A stretch of 64,000 nt of DNA, taken from positions 2,232,001 through 2,296,000 of the forward strand of contig NZ_LAIR01000002.1 of the NCBI RefSeq assembly GCF_001247745.1, given 5' to 3'. The notes beneath the pieces were generated by a model that was not told the DNA's origin, did not search any database, and worked only from the letters and a program-made list of their open reading frames with translations. Position numbers and translations under genes: made by a program. This document shows positions 9,543-18,481 of the stretch, one piece after another (position 1 is the stretch's first letter; each line of letters begins with the position of its first letter). The stretch is from Luteipulveratus halotolerans. Lineage in GTDB: Bacteria > Actinomycetota > Actinomycetes > Actinomycetales > Dermatophilaceae.

Positions 9543-12500
9543 TCAGCCGACGGGCGCCGGCTGCTGCTCGTCCGCGTCGGTGACGGGCTGACCGGCCGAC
9601 ATCGTCGGCGTCCCGTCCTCCTTGATGTCACGCAGCCGCTGCGACACGACGGTCGTGATGCCGTCACCGCGCATCGAGACGCCGTAGAGCGCGTCGGCGA
9701 CCTCCATCGTGCGCTTCTGGTGGGTGATGACGATGAGCTGGCTGGAGTCGCGCAGCTCTTCGAAGAGCGTGATGAGGCGCCCGAGGTTGGCGTCGTCGAG
9801 GGCGGCCTCGACCTCGTCCATGATGTAGAACGGGCTCGGCCTGGCCTTGAAGATGGAGACCAGCAGCGCGACGGCCACGAGAGAGCGTTCGCCACCGGAC
9901 AGCAGGGACAGGCGCTTGATCTTCTTGCCCGGCGGGCGCGCCTCGACCTCGATGCCGGTCGTGAGCATGTCGCCCGGGTCGGTGAGCACGAGCCTGCCCT
10001 CGCCGCCGGGGAACAGCCGACCGAACACGCCCTCGAACTGCTCGGCGGTGTCGGCGAACGCCTCGGCGAACACCTGCTGCACCCGCTCATCGACCTCGGC
10101 GACGATCGTGAGCAGGTCCTCCTTGGAGCTGCGCAGGTCCTCGAGCTGCTCGGTCAGGAACTTGTGCCGCTCCTCCAGAGCCGCGAACTCCTCCAGGGCG
10201 AGCGGGTTGACCTTGCCCAGCTGGTTCAGCTTGCGCTCGGCGCTGCGCAGGCGCTTCTCCTGGGCGTCGCGCACGAACGCCGTGGGCTCGGGCAGGTCGT
10301 CCGGGTCGTCGTCGGGGCCGGGGACGTGCGGGACGAGCTGGTGCGGGCCGAACTCGTCGACCAGGGCCTTGGGGTCGATGCCGTGCTCCTCGACCGCCTT
10401 GGTCTCGAGAGCCTCGATGCGCAGCCGCTGCTGAGCGCGCGCGACCTCGTCGCGGTGGACGGTGTCGGTGAGCTCGCGCAGCTCGTCACCGAGCCCGCTG
10501 ACACGCGAACGCACCTGGGCGAGCGCCTTGTCGCGCTCGGCGCGCTCGCGCTCGACCGTCGTACGCCGGTCGGCGGCGACCTCCAGGAGGCCCACCACGA
10601 CCTGCACGGCGTAGGCCGCGCCCTCACCGACCGCAGCGGCGACGGTGGCCTGCTGCTGGCGGCGCTCGCGACGGGCGCGGGCCTTCTCGCGGGCCTCGAG
10701 CTCGGAGCGGACGGCGGCCTCGAGACCGTCGGCCCGACCGGACAACGCCCTCGCGCGCTCCTCGCGGGTGCGCAGGGTGAGCCGCAGGTCGGTCTCGGCC
10801 GAGCGCGCCTGCGCGGCCTCGACGGCAAGACGGTCGCGGTCGTCGGTGGTGGGCTCGACCTCGGTCGGCTCCTCCTCGGCGGCCGCGAGACGGGCCTCGA
10901 GCTGGTCGAGCTCACCGCGGTCGGCCTGCAACGCCTGCTCGGCCTTGGCCACGGCCTGCTCGTGCCGCTCTCGCTCCGCCGCGGCCGAGCGTATGACCTG
11001 GCCGAGCTGGCCGAGCTGCTCGGCGACGGCCGACATCCGGGCGTCGGACTGGTGAAGCCGCTCGAGCGCGGCCTCGGCCTCGTCGGCCAAGGTGGTGACG
11101 GTGCCGCTGAGCTCGCTGACCTTGAACTGTGCCTGCTCGCCGCGGCGGACGGCGTCGGCGACCTGACCTCGCGCATCGTCGTAGGCGGACTGGATCTCGA
11201 TCAGGCTCGGCGCCGCGGACGACCCGCCGCGCACGTGGCCGGGCGCGAAGACGTCGCCCTCGGCGGTGACGGCGGTGACGGACGGCTCGGCGTCGAGCAG
11301 CGCTCGCGCGGCAGCGGGGTCGGCGACGAGCGCGACGCGGTCGAGCACCTGGTCGAGGGCCGGACGCAGGTGCTCGGGCGCGGTGACGACGTCGCACGCC
11401 CACACGGCGCCGCCGGTCAGGCTCGGCCACTGCGCCCGGTCGCTCGGGCGTGCGGTCGAGCCGGTGAGCAGCACAGCCCGTCCGGCGTCCTGGTCACGGA
11501 GAGCGACCAGGGCCTGTGCGGCCGTGTCGACGCTGTCGGCGACGACCGCGTCGGCGGCCCACCCGAGTGCGGCGGCCAGCGCGGCCTCGTGACCGTCGGC
11601 CACCTGGACGAGGGTCGACAACGAGCCGTGCAGCCCGGACAGCGGTGCGTCGGCGCCGAGGAGGGCTGCGGCGCCGTCCTGCCGGCGCAGACTCATCTCG
11701 AGGGCGTCCACCCGGGCCTGGAAGCTGCCGCGGTCACGGTCAGCGGCACGCTCGAGGTCGCGCGCCTCCTCGAGCTGGGCACGGGCGGTCTCGAGCTCGC
11801 CGGCGACCTTCTCGTAGGCCTCGTCGAGGCCCTCCTCGCCTTCTTCGTCCTGGGCGATCGTGGCCTCGAGGGCCGCGAACTCGCGCTCGGCCGCGGCAGC
11901 TCGCTCAGCGGCATCGCCGATGCTCTCGCGCAGACGTCCGAGCTCGGCCTCGGCCGCCTCGATCCGGCTGCGCCGTGCACCGACCTGACCCTGCAGCTTG
12001 GCCAGGCCCTCGCGGCGGTCGGCGGCCGCACGCGCGAGCCGCGCGAGCCGCTGCTGCTCCTCGTCGTGCGCACGTTCGAGGTCGCCGCGCCGCTCGATCG
12101 CCTCCTGCAGGGCGAGGGTGGCCTGCTCGATCTCGGTGCGAGTGGCGCTCTCCTGAGCGCGCAGGTCTTCGGCCTGACGACGCAGCTGCTCGGGATCGCG
12201 GCCCGGACGGGACTGCTCGTCCTCGTCGTCCTCGGCGAGCAGCCGCACCCGCTCGCCGGCGAGGGACGCGGTCGCCTCGAGGCGCTCCTTGAGCGAGCTG
12301 AGGGCGTACCAGTGGTTCTGGACGGTGCTGAGCAGTGGCGCTGCGCTCTCGGCCTCGCGCTCGAGGCGGTCGAGCTCGGCGCGGACGTCGGCGAGACGCC
12401 GCTCGACCTGGGTGCGCTGCTCGATGAGTGCGGTCTCGTCGGCGATCTCCTGCTCGAGCGTGCTCGTCAGCTGGACGAGGTCGTCGGCGAGGATGCGCAG

Positions 12501-13178
12501 CCGCGCGTCGCGGACGTCGGCCTGGATGACCGCGGCCTTACGGGCGGTCTCGGCCTGCCGGCCGAGCGGTCCGAGCTGGCGGCGGATCTCGGAGGTGAGG
12601 TCGTTGACGCGGGTGAGGTTGCCCTCCATCTGCTCCAGCTTGCGCAGCGCACGTTCCTTGCGCTTGCGGTGCTTGAGGACGCCGGCGGCCTCCTCGATGA
12701 ACCCGCGCCGCTCCTCGGCGGTCGCGCGCAGCACGGCGTCGAGCTGCCCCTGGCCGACGATGACGTGCATCTCGCGGCCGATGCCGGAGTCCGACAGCAG
12801 CTCCTGGATGTCGAGCAACCGGCACGAGGTGCCGTTGATGGCGTACTCGGAGCCGCCGTTGCGGAACATCGTGCGGCTGATCGTGACCTCGGTGTAGTCG
12901 ATCGGCAGCGCACCGTCGGTGTTGTCGATCGTCATCGTCACCTCGGCGCGGCCCAGGGGCGCGCGCCCCGGCGTACCGGCGAAGATGACGTCCTCCATCT
13001 TGCCGCCGCGCAGGCTCTTGGCACCCTGCTCGCCCATGACCCAGGCGAGCGCGTCGACGACGTTGGACTTGCCCGAGCCGTTGGGGCCCACGATGCAGGT
13101 GATGCCTGGTTCGAGGCGCATGGAGGTCGCCGAGGCGAAGGACTTGAAGCCCTTCAGGGTGAGGCTCTTGACGTACAC
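9543..13178 (-). CDS. smc: Chromosome segregation ATPase SMC
   Basis: Condensin ATPase that compacts and organises the chromosome with ScpA/ScpB. The 1211-residue protein shows the Walker A motif GPNGSGKSN near residue 32, long coiled coils at about 170-510 and 660-1020, a hinge domain around 510-650 (GLHGSLSTLVQVADG), the ABC signature LSLLSGGERS near 1105 and Walker B FYIMDEVEAALD near 1130. GTG 13178 is preferred because it gives the family start (VYVKSLTLKGFKSFA) and has GGGAGG upstream; the in-frame GTG at 13214 lies inside a TACAGT hexamer that looks like the promoter. It heads the smc-ftsY group. Confidence 0.96.
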   Translation of the reverse strand: MYVKSLTLKGFKSFASATSMRLEPGITCIVGPNGSGKSNVVDALAWVMGEQGAKSLRGGKMEDVIFAGTPGRAPLGRAEVTMTIDNTDGALPIDYTEVTISRTMFRNGGSEYAINGTSCRLLDIQELLSDSGIGREMHVIVGQGQLDAVLRATAEERRGFIEEAAGVLKHRKRKERALRKLEQMEGNLTRVNDLTSEIRRQLGPLGRQAETARKAAVIQADVRDARLRILADDLVQLTSTLEQEIADETALIEQRTQVERRLADVRAELDRLEREAESAAPLLSTVQNHWYALSSLKERLEATASLAGERVRLLAEDDEDEQSRPGRDPEQLRRQAEDLRAQESATRTEIEQATLALQEAIERRGDLERAHDEEQQRLARLARAAADRREGLAKLQGQVGARRSRIEAAEAELGRLRESIGDAAERAAAAEREFAALEATIAQDEEGEEGLDEAYEKVAGELETARAQLEEARDLERAADRDRGSFQARVDALEMSLRRQDGAAALLGADAPLSGLHGSLSTLVQVADGHEAALAAALGWAADAVVADSVDTAAQALVALRDQDAGRAVLLTGSTARPSDRAQWPSLTGGAVWACDVVTAPEHLRPALDQVLDRVALVADPAAARALLDAEPSVTAVTAEGDVFAPGHVRGGSSAAPSLIEIQSAYDDARGQVADAVRRGEQAQFKVSELSGTVTTLADEAEAALERLHQSDARMSAVAEQLGQLGQVIRSAAAERERHEQAVAKAEQALQADRGELDQLEARLAAAEEEPTEVEPTTDDRDRLAVEAAQARSAETDLRLTLRTREERARALSGRADGLEAAVRSELEAREKARARRERRQQQATVAAAVGEGAAYAVQVVVGLLEVAADRRTTVERERAERDKALAQVRSRVSGLGDELRELTDTVHRDEVARAQQRLRIEALETKAVEEHGIDPKALVDEFGPHQLVPHVPGPDDDPDDLPEPTAFVRDAQEKRLRSAERKLNQLGKVNPLALEEFAALEERHKFLTEQLEDLRSSKEDLLTIVAEVDERVQQVFAEAFADTAEQFEGVFGRLFPGGEGRLVLTDPGDMLTTGIEVEARPPGKKIKRLSLLSGGERSLVAVALLVSIFKARPSPFYIMDEVEAALDDANLGRLITLFEELRDSSQLIVITHQKRTMEVADALYGVSMRGDGITTVVSQRLRDIKEDGTPTMSAGQPVTDADEQQPAPVG

Positions 13179-13212
13179 GAGCGGCGCATCCTCCCAGATC
13201 GCAATTCCGGTC

Positions 13213-13218
13213 ACTGTA
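13213..13218 (-). promoter_or_regulatory. Putative -10 element of smc
   Basis: TACAGT on the minus strand, 35 nt before the chosen smc GTG. It overlaps the alternative upstream start codon, which argues against that start. Support is the hexamer only. Confidence 0.3.
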
Positions 13219-13241
13219 CCGGCGCGGGCCGCTGCGTCCGG

Positions 13242-14525
13242 TCAGCCGCCCGGCGTGCCCACGGCCACGACGTCGTCCGTACGCCGTTCGCTCACCTCGG
13301 GGGTGAGCGCCACCTGCCAGGTGCCGCGGGTCAGCAACGGGCTGAGCGCCGCGAGCACCATCCACCCGCACGCGACCGCCATCGTGGGGCCCGCGCCGAA
13401 GCGGTCCGCGAGCGGCCCGGCCAGGGTGTTGCCGAGAGGCAGCATCACGAAGCTCGCCAGGACGTCCCACGACGCGACCCGGGCCAGCTGGTCCGCGGCC
13501 ACGTGGGCCTGGACCGTCGTCTCCCACAGCACCTCCAGGAACATCAGCGCCACGAACCCGACGACGGTGCCGGCGAGCACCGGCAGCAGCAGGGTCGGCC
13601 ACACGTAGGTGAGCAGTCCGAGCGGCAGGACGGTGAGCATCGGCCACGCGAGCAGCAGCGGTCGGCGTACGCGCACCCGCATCGCGAACAGGCCGCCGAG
13701 GAGGCCACCGAGACCGGCCGCGGACTCGACCAGGCCGACGGCGTGCGCACCGCCGAGCTCGCGCATCGCGAGCACCGGGATCAGGACCAGGACGACGCCG
13801 TTGCCGAGGTGGTAGAGGCTCGCGCCGACGATGCCCGCACGCAGCCAGGGTCGTGAGCGGATCGCGGTCAGGCCACCGGCCAGCTCGCTGGCGAACCCGG
13901 TGCGCACGGCACGCTCGGGCCGTGCCCGAACGCGGACGACACAGACCGCGGACACGATGAACGAGGCCGCGTTGACCGCGAACCCGACCGGCGCACCCCA
14001 CAGAGCCACCACCGCACCCGCGACGGTGGGCCCGGCGAGCTGAGCACCCGTCTTCAGGATCGTCAGCATGCCGTTGGAGGCCTGGCGCTCGTCAGGCGGC
14101 ACGAGCGTGGGCTTCAAGGCCGTGAACGCCGGCGTGAAGAACGAGCCGGCTGCCATCGCGAGAGCGACCAGGCCGGCCACCGCCCAGACCGTCCACTGCC
14201 CAGACGCGAACAGCGTCGCGAGCCCTGCTGCGGCCGCCATCCGCACGAGGTCGGCGACGACCATGATCCGCTGCGGGGCGAGGCGATCTGCCCACACGCC
14301 ACCGATGAGCGTGCAGACGAGGCGAGCGCCCATCCCGATCGCGAGCACCACCCCCAGATCAGACGCGCTGCCACCGTGCGCGAGCAGCCCGACCGCGAGC
14401 GCGACCGGCATGAAGCCGTCACCGAACCAGGACAGCCCCTGCCCGACCGCCAGCCAGCGGAAGTCGTGGTGACGCCAGACGTGCCGTGCAGGTGGGATGG
14501 CCGTACAACGATGGTAGTACGCCAT
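13242..14525 (-). CDS. MFS transporter, probable drug exporter
   Basis: Twelve-helix major facilitator of the EntS/MFS_3 type, 427 residues, predicted to export small hydrophobic compounds by proton antiport. The N-terminal half begins FRWLAVGQGLSWFGDGFMPVA and has the loop 2-3 motif as GGVWADRLAPQR; the family usually includes macrolide and siderophore exporters, but the substrate cannot be read from sequence. It is transcribed divergently from a MarR regulator with only 67 bp between start codons, which hold a palindrome, so it is probably repressed by that MarR protein. Confidence 0.85.
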   Translation of the reverse strand: MAYYHRCTAIPPARHVWRHHDFRWLAVGQGLSWFGDGFMPVALAVGLLAHGGSASDLGVVLAIGMGARLVCTLIGGVWADRLAPQRIMVVADLVRMAAAAGLATLFASGQWTVWAVAGLVALAMAAGSFFTPAFTALKPTLVPPDERQASNGMLTILKTGAQLAGPTVAGAVVALWGAPVGFAVNAASFIVSAVCVVRVRARPERAVRTGFASELAGGLTAIRSRPWLRAGIVGASLYHLGNGVVLVLIPVLAMRELGGAHAVGLVESAAGLGGLLGGLFAMRVRVRRPLLLAWPMLTVLPLGLLTYVWPTLLLPVLAGTVVGFVALMFLEVLWETTVQAHVAADQLARVASWDVLASFVMLPLGNTLAGPLADRFGAGPTMAVACGWMVLAALSPLLTRGTWQVALTPEVSERRTDDVVAVGTPGG

Positions 14526-14531
14526 CTAACT

Positions 14532-14557
14532 ATCCGTCAGTGAATGACCCGACGGAT
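14532..14557. promoter_or_regulatory. Candidate MarR operator
   Basis: Perfect inverted repeat ATCCGTC-N12-GACGGAT midway between the divergent MFS and MarR start codons. It is the only clear dyad in the 67-bp spacer. A regulator bound here could block both promoters. Confidence 0.5.
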
Positions 14558-14592
14558 TCGGACCCAGCGCAGCGCGGTGCGAGACTGCGTGG

Positions 14593-15111
14593 GTGACCAG
14601 CGGCAAGGACGAGCAGCGCGACTTCGGCGACGAGCACCTCGACCGTTGGGCGAGGCTGTTCACCGACGCGGACGGGTTCGACCGCGAGGTCGAGGGTGCG
14701 CTCGTGCGCATGTCCTCGATGACACGGCTGTCCGACCAGCGCCTGCGTGAGCTCCTCGCCGACGACCCCTTGTCGCATGAGGAGTTCAAGACGTTGCATC
14801 ACCTGCTCGGCAGCAAGGACCAGGCGCCGACCACGCCGGCCGTGCTCGCCGACCGCGCAGGCGTGACCCGCGCCGGCATGACGAGTCGCATCGACCGGCT
14901 CGTCGCACGCGGCCTGGTCACCCGGCGCGAGGACCCGGACGACCGCCGCAGCGTGCTCATCGAGGCGACGCCTGCCGGCTGGGAGGCCTGGGACCGCGTG
15001 GTGCACGACTGGTCGGCTCAGGAGCAGCAGCTGTTCAAGGGGCTGACGATCACCGAGATCACCCGGCTGAACGCGTTGCTGCGCAAGGCTTTCCTCGCAC
15101 TGGACGACTGA
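14593..15111 (+). CDS. MarR-family transcriptional regulator
   Basis: A 172-residue winged-helix regulator. The DNA-binding part spans about residues 65-125, with the MarR wing motif REDPDDRRS followed by LIEATPAGWE. GTG 14593 starts the protein and GGTGACC surrounds it; there is no strong ribosome binding site. MarR proteins usually repress the neighbouring exporter until a phenolic or drug-like ligand binds. The adjacent divergent MFS gene and the dyad between them fit that model. A downstream amidohydrolase is in the same direction but appears to have its own promoter. Confidence 0.88.
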   Translation: MTSGKDEQRDFGDEHLDRWARLFTDADGFDREVEGALVRMSSMTRLSDQRLRELLADDPLSHEEFKTLHHLLGSKDQAPTTPAVLADRAGVTRAGMTSRIDRLVARGLVTRREDPDDRRSVLIEATPAGWEAWDRVVHDWSAQEQQLFKGLTITEITRLNALLRKAFLALDD

Positions 15112-15128
15112 CCCGAGCCGGCCGTGCC

Positions 15129-15134
15129 TAGAGT
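15129..15134 (+). promoter_or_regulatory. Putative leaderless promoter -10 of amidohydrolase gene
   Basis: TAGAGT followed by 7 nt and then GTG 15142, without a Shine-Dalgarno. It overlaps the alternative start at 15124, which it argues against. Confidence 0.4.
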
Positions 15135-15141
15135 CGAGCAC

Positions 15142-16017
15142 GTGACTCCTTGGACAGACGCTGACGTCCCGTCCTTCTGGCGCGACCTCGACATCCCCGG
15201 CCTCGCCGACATCCACGTGCACTTCCTGCCCGATCGGATGCTGCACAAGGTGTGGGCCTACTTCGACGCCGTCGACGGTGGTGGAGGCTGGCCCATCACC
15301 TACCGCGACGACGAGCCCACCCGACTGGAGACCGTCCGAGCGCTCGGCCTGCGAGCGATCCCGGCGCTGACCTACCCGCACAAGCCCGGGATGGCCGCCT
15401 GGCTCAACGACTGGTGCGCCGACTTCGCCGGCCGCGTCCCTGACGCCGTGCACTGCGCGACGCTGTACGCCGAGCCCGAGGCACCGGCGTACGTCGAGAA
15501 GGCCATCGCAGACGGCGCCCGGCTGTTCAAGGTGCACGTCCAGGTCGGCGGGTTCGACCCCGCCGACCGGGTGCTCGACGGCGCCTGGGAGGCCCTTCAG
15601 GAGGCGCAGGTCCCGGTCGTCATCCACTGCGGCTCCGGGCCCGAGCCCGGCCGGCACACCGGCGTCACCCCGATCCGCGACCTGCTCCGCCGCTTCCCAC
15701 GGCTCACCCTCGTCATCGCGCACGCCGGCATGCCCGAGTACGACGAGTTCGCAGACCTCGCAACGCAGTTCGCAAACGTCCACCTCGACACCACGATGCT
15801 CGCCACCGACTTCGTCGAGGCGCGGATGCCGATCCCGCCGGGGTACGCCGACCGCCTGGCCGACCTGCAGCCGAAGGTCGTGCTCGGCAGCGACTTCCCC
15901 AACATCCCCTACCCGTACGCCCACCAGGTCGAGGCGCTGCACCGCCTCGGCCTCGGTGACGGCTGGATGCGCGACGTGCTCTGGCACAACGGCGCCCGAC
16001 TGACGCGCCTGACCTGA
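15142..16017 (+). CDS. Amidohydrolase-family metal-dependent hydrolase
   Basis: TIM-barrel metalloenzyme of the amidohydrolase_2 group (decarboxylases and hydrolases). It shows the strand-1 motif DIHVHF (about residues 23-28), a metal-binding lysine/histidine region FKVHVQV, later VIHCGSG, VIAHAGMPE and the C-terminal GSDFPN motif that places the last metal ligand. Length, about 291 residues, is normal. The real substrate is unknown. GTG 15142 is preferred over GTG 15124 because a TAGAGT box lies 7 nt before it. The upstream neighbour is the MarR regulator, 30 bp away. Confidence 0.8.
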   Translation: MTPWTDADVPSFWRDLDIPGLADIHVHFLPDRMLHKVWAYFDAVDGGGGWPITYRDDEPTRLETVRALGLRAIPALTYPHKPGMAAWLNDWCADFAGRVPDAVHCATLYAEPEAPAYVEKAIADGARLFKVHVQVGGFDPADRVLDGAWEALQEAQVPVVIHCGSGPEPGRHTGVTPIRDLLRRFPRLTLVIAHAGMPEYDEFADLATQFANVHLDTTMLATDFVEARMPIPPGYADRLADLQPKVVLGSDFPNIPYPYAHQVEALHRLGLGDGWMRDVLWHNGARLTRLT

Positions 16018-16073
16018 TCTCATGCCGCGGCCGTGGCGACCGCTTCGTTCACAGCGGCCGTTAAGGTGACTGC

Positions 16074-16799
16074 ATGCGTCGTACTGCCCGTACTGGTCTT
16101 GTCATCGCAGGTCTGAGCGTCGGTGTGCTCGGTCTGTCCGCCTGCTCGGAGGACTCGCCGGCGGTGAGCAACGCTCCTGCCGCGAGCTCGTCGGCTGCAT
16201 CCTCGTCGGCAGCGCCCACCAGCGAGGCCACGTCGACGCCTGCCGCGCCCTCGACCACCGCTGCGCCGACCACGTCGGCCGCCCCCTCCACCACGGCAGC
16301 CCCGTCGACCTCCGTCGCGGTGCCCGCCGGCGGCATGACCGTCAAGGGCACGGGCTACACGTTCGTCGTCAAGAAGGGCTTCATCGACGCCAAGGGCAAG
16401 GTCCCGGGGGCCTCCAGCGTCGACACGATGGTGCTCAACACGCTCGACAAGGACGGCTTCGCCGACAACATCAATGTCGTGCACCAGACCGGCGCCTCCG
16501 GCGCGTCGCTGAGCCTGCTCGAGACCGCCGCCAAGACCCAGCTCGAAGCCGCTGGCGCGACCGGCTACAAGGTCCTTCCCCGCACCACGGTGGCAGGCAC
16601 CGAGGCCTCGCACATCACGGCCAACGTCAAGCGCGCCGATGCCCAGGGCAAGACCCAGCGATACCTCGTCGACCAGCTCTACATCCTGCGCGGCGACAAG
16701 TCCTACGTCGTGACGTTCTCGTTCAACGAGAACGCCACCCAGGCCACGCGCGACGCGCTGATCAACCCGACCGTCGCCAGCTGGAAGTGGACTGCCTGA
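16074..16799 (+). CDS. Putative lipoprotein with Ala/Ser/Thr/Pro linker
   Basis: A 241-residue lipoprotein. The signal peptide ends in the lipobox LSAC with the lipidated cysteine near residue 24. A low-complexity linker of Ala, Ser, Thr and Pro (about 30-85) tethers a globular domain of about 150 residues that begins GMTVKGTGYTFVVKKGFID. That domain looks like the LpqN/PsbP-like fold of actinobacterial lipoproteins, but this rests on pattern only. ATG 16074 follows AAGGTGA. No operon partner is visible. Confidence 0.75.
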   Translation: MRRTARTGLVIAGLSVGVLGLSACSEDSPAVSNAPAASSSAASSSAAPTSEATSTPAAPSTTAAPTTSAAPSTTAAPSTSVAVPAGGMTVKGTGYTFVVKKGFIDAKGKVPGASSVDTMVLNTLDKDGFADNINVVHQTGASGASLSLLETAAKTQLEAAGATGYKVLPRTTVAGTEASHITANVKRADAQGKTQRYLVDQLYILRGDKSYVVTFSFNENATQATRDALINPTVASWKWTA

Positions 16800-17139
16800 G
16801 GCTCCCGCCTCACCCGCGCGATCGTTCCCGAGTCACGAGGCAGCGGTTCGCGCGGGCGGGCAGCCCGTCCGTGAACGCTGTGCACCGCCCGTCGGCAGAA
16901 GTTGGCGAGGTGCACACGTATGGGTATGCGGACCGCCAGCTTTCGCCGAGGCGATGTCGCGATTGAACCGTGCGACCGCGGTTCGTGCCGGCGGCACACC
17001 CGGTGAGTGAGCTCTGTGCACTGCCCCGCCTGACGGACCGGTTCGTGTCACGGGGCAGCGCATAGGGCGCAGCACGCAACCCATCCGAACGGCCACACCG
17101 CTGCCCCGCCTGACGGGTCAGCCGGGTCGGGAGTGGGGC
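16800..17139. repeat. Non-coding spacer with 16-bp direct repeat and hairpins
   Basis: No convincing gene in these 340 bp. CTGCCCCGCCTGACGG occurs at 17021-17036 and again at 17101-17116, exactly 80 bp apart. A 9-bp inverted repeat (CCCGCGCGA at 16813 and TCGCGCGGG at 16848) could terminate the lipoprotein gene. The word GGTTCGTG also recurs (around 16980 and 17040). The spacer could hold a small RNA or be remnant sequence; nothing decides between these. Confidence 0.4.
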
Positions 17140-17907
17140 TCAGCCGCGAGAGGTGAGCACGATGGGGCCGTCGGCGGTCACGGCGATCGTGTGCTCCGAG
17201 TGCGCACCGCGCGAGCCGTCACGGCTGCGCAGCGTCCAGCCGTCGCGGTCGGTGTAGATCTCGTCGGTGCCCTGCATGAACCACGGCTCGATCGCGATGA
17301 CGAGCCCCGGCTGCAGCCGCAGCCCGCGACCCGCACGGCCCTGGTTGGCCACGTGCGGGTCGCCGTGCATCGTGCGACCGACGCCATGGCCACCGAACTG
17401 GGTGTTGACCGAGTAGCCCGCGGCGTGGGCGACCTCGCCGATCGCGGCCGAGATGTCACCGATCTTGTTGCCGGCCTGCGCGGCGGCGATACCCGCCTCG
17501 AGCGCACGCTCGGTGGTCTCGATGACCTTCAGGTCCTCCTCGCGCGGCGTACCGACCACCACCGACAGGGCCGAGTCGGACACCCAGCCGCCGAGCTCGG
17601 CGGCGAAGTCGACCGAGAGCAGGTCACCGTCGACAAGCGTGTAGTCGTGCGGCAGACCGTGCAGCACCGCGTCGTTGACCGACGTGCACAGCACCTTGCC
17701 GAACGGGCTCGCGCCGAAGCTGGGGTGGTAGTCGATGTAGCAGGACGAGGCGCCGGCGTCGCGGATCATCTGATGGGCCAGAGCGTCCAGCTCGAGCAGG
17801 TTGACGCCGACGGCGGCCTTCTCCTTAAGGGCGGTCAGCACCTCACCGACGAATCGGCCGGCCGGCCGCATGGCCTCGATCTCCTGGGGCGTCTTCAGCT
17901 CGATCAC
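17140..17907 (-). CDS. map: Methionine aminopeptidase, type I
   Basis: Removes the initiator methionine from nascent proteins. The 255-residue pita-bread protein carries the five metal ligands in family context: Asp in SVDFAAEL, Asp in SDSALS, His in GHGVGRTMH, Glu in AIEPWF and Glu near HSEHTI. There is no N-terminal zinc-finger or SH3-linker extension. It stands apart from secY/adk, where map often lies, so a second copy may exist elsewhere in the genome. Confidence 0.95.
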   Translation of the reverse strand: MIELKTPQEIEAMRPAGRFVGEVLTALKEKAAVGVNLLELDALAHQMIRDAGASSCYIDYHPSFGASPFGKVLCTSVNDAVLHGLPHDYTLVDGDLLSVDFAAELGGWVSDSALSVVVGTPREEDLKVIETTERALEAGIAAAQAGNKIGDISAAIGEVAHAAGYSVNTQFGGHGVGRTMHGDPHVANQGRAGRGLRLQPGLVIAIEPWFMQGTDEIYTDRDGWTLRSRDGSRGAHSEHTIAVTADGPIVLTSRG

Positions 17908-17966
17908 CGCACCACCGTAGTGCCGCGCACGACGCCCTCACGACCCGCTCTCGTCGTACTGTGCGT

Positions 17967-17981
17967 GTCTACATGTAGACT
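17967..17981 (+). promoter_or_regulatory. Palindromic operator over the -10 of the multicopper-oxidase operon
   Basis: GTCTACATGTAGAC (17967-17980) is a perfect 14-bp palindrome. It overlaps TAGACT (17976-17981), which is 8 nt before ATG 17990 and looks like a leaderless -10 element. The TACATGTA core resembles sites of BlaI/MecI/CopY-type repressors; a repressor bound here would cover the promoter. No such repressor gene is adjacent. Confidence 0.55.
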
Positions 17982-17989
17982 CTCTGCAC

Positions 17990-18481
17990 ATGAACGCCAT
18001 GTCGCCACCGGTCGGTACGCCGGTCGCCCCGGCCCCAGCACCCGGCGCCGCCACGACCGCCGCTGTGTGGGCGCTGCGCGCCACGAGCGTGCTCAACGCA
18101 GCGCTGATGGTCGCCCAGCCGATCCTCATCGGACGCTTCCTCGAGGGCGACTTCGGCTCGCTCGCAGCGCACCAGGCGGTCGGCGGCATCCTCACCCTGA
18201 CGGCCACGCTCGTCCTGGTCGCCGCGGTGCTGGCACTCGTACCCGGCCGTCTCGGGGCCATGCCCCTCGCGGTCGCAGCCGCGCTGTGGGTGCTCGTGCC
18301 GGCTCAGCTGGCCCTCGGCTCGACCCGGCTGACCTCGGTGCACATCCCGCTCGGGGTCGCGCTCGTCGCGGGCTCGGTGTGGTTCGCAGGGTGGGCGTGT
18401 ACGCCCGGTCGCGCACGGCGTTCGTGGCGTGCCCCTCGGGCGACCCAGCCGGCACATCACTCGACCTGGCCGCCGGCATGA
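17990..18481 (+). CDS. Small integral membrane protein coupled to multicopper oxidase
   Basis: A 163-residue protein with four hydrophobic segments (about 26-44, 64-84, 91-108, 117-134) and an arginine-rich C-terminal tail. No family was recognised. Its stop overlaps the multicopper oxidase start by 4 bp (ATGA at 18478), so the two proteins are probably translationally coupled and made together. It may serve as a membrane partner, for example in electron or copper transfer, but only the arrangement supports that. ATG 17999 is an alternative start. Confidence 0.75.
   Translation: MNAMSPPVGTPVAPAPAPGAATTAAVWALRATSVLNAALMVAQPILIGRFLEGDFGSLAAHQAVGGILTLTATLVLVAAVLALVPGRLGAMPLAVAAALWVLVPAQLALGSTRLTSVHIPLGVALVAGSVWFAGWACTPGRARRSWRAPRATQPAHHSTWPPA

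Noticed and set aside
9342..13856. 1504-residue plus-strand open frame opposite smc
   Set aside because: It is the antisense shadow of smc in GC-rich sequence. Its translation is repetitive Leu/Gly/Glu/Asp without domains, and smc on the other strand has all its motifs.
17191..18477. Long N-terminal extension in frame with the multicopper oxidase
   Set aside because: It runs antisense through map and over the small membrane gene. The oxidase signal peptide begins at ATG 18478, so the extension is an open frame only.
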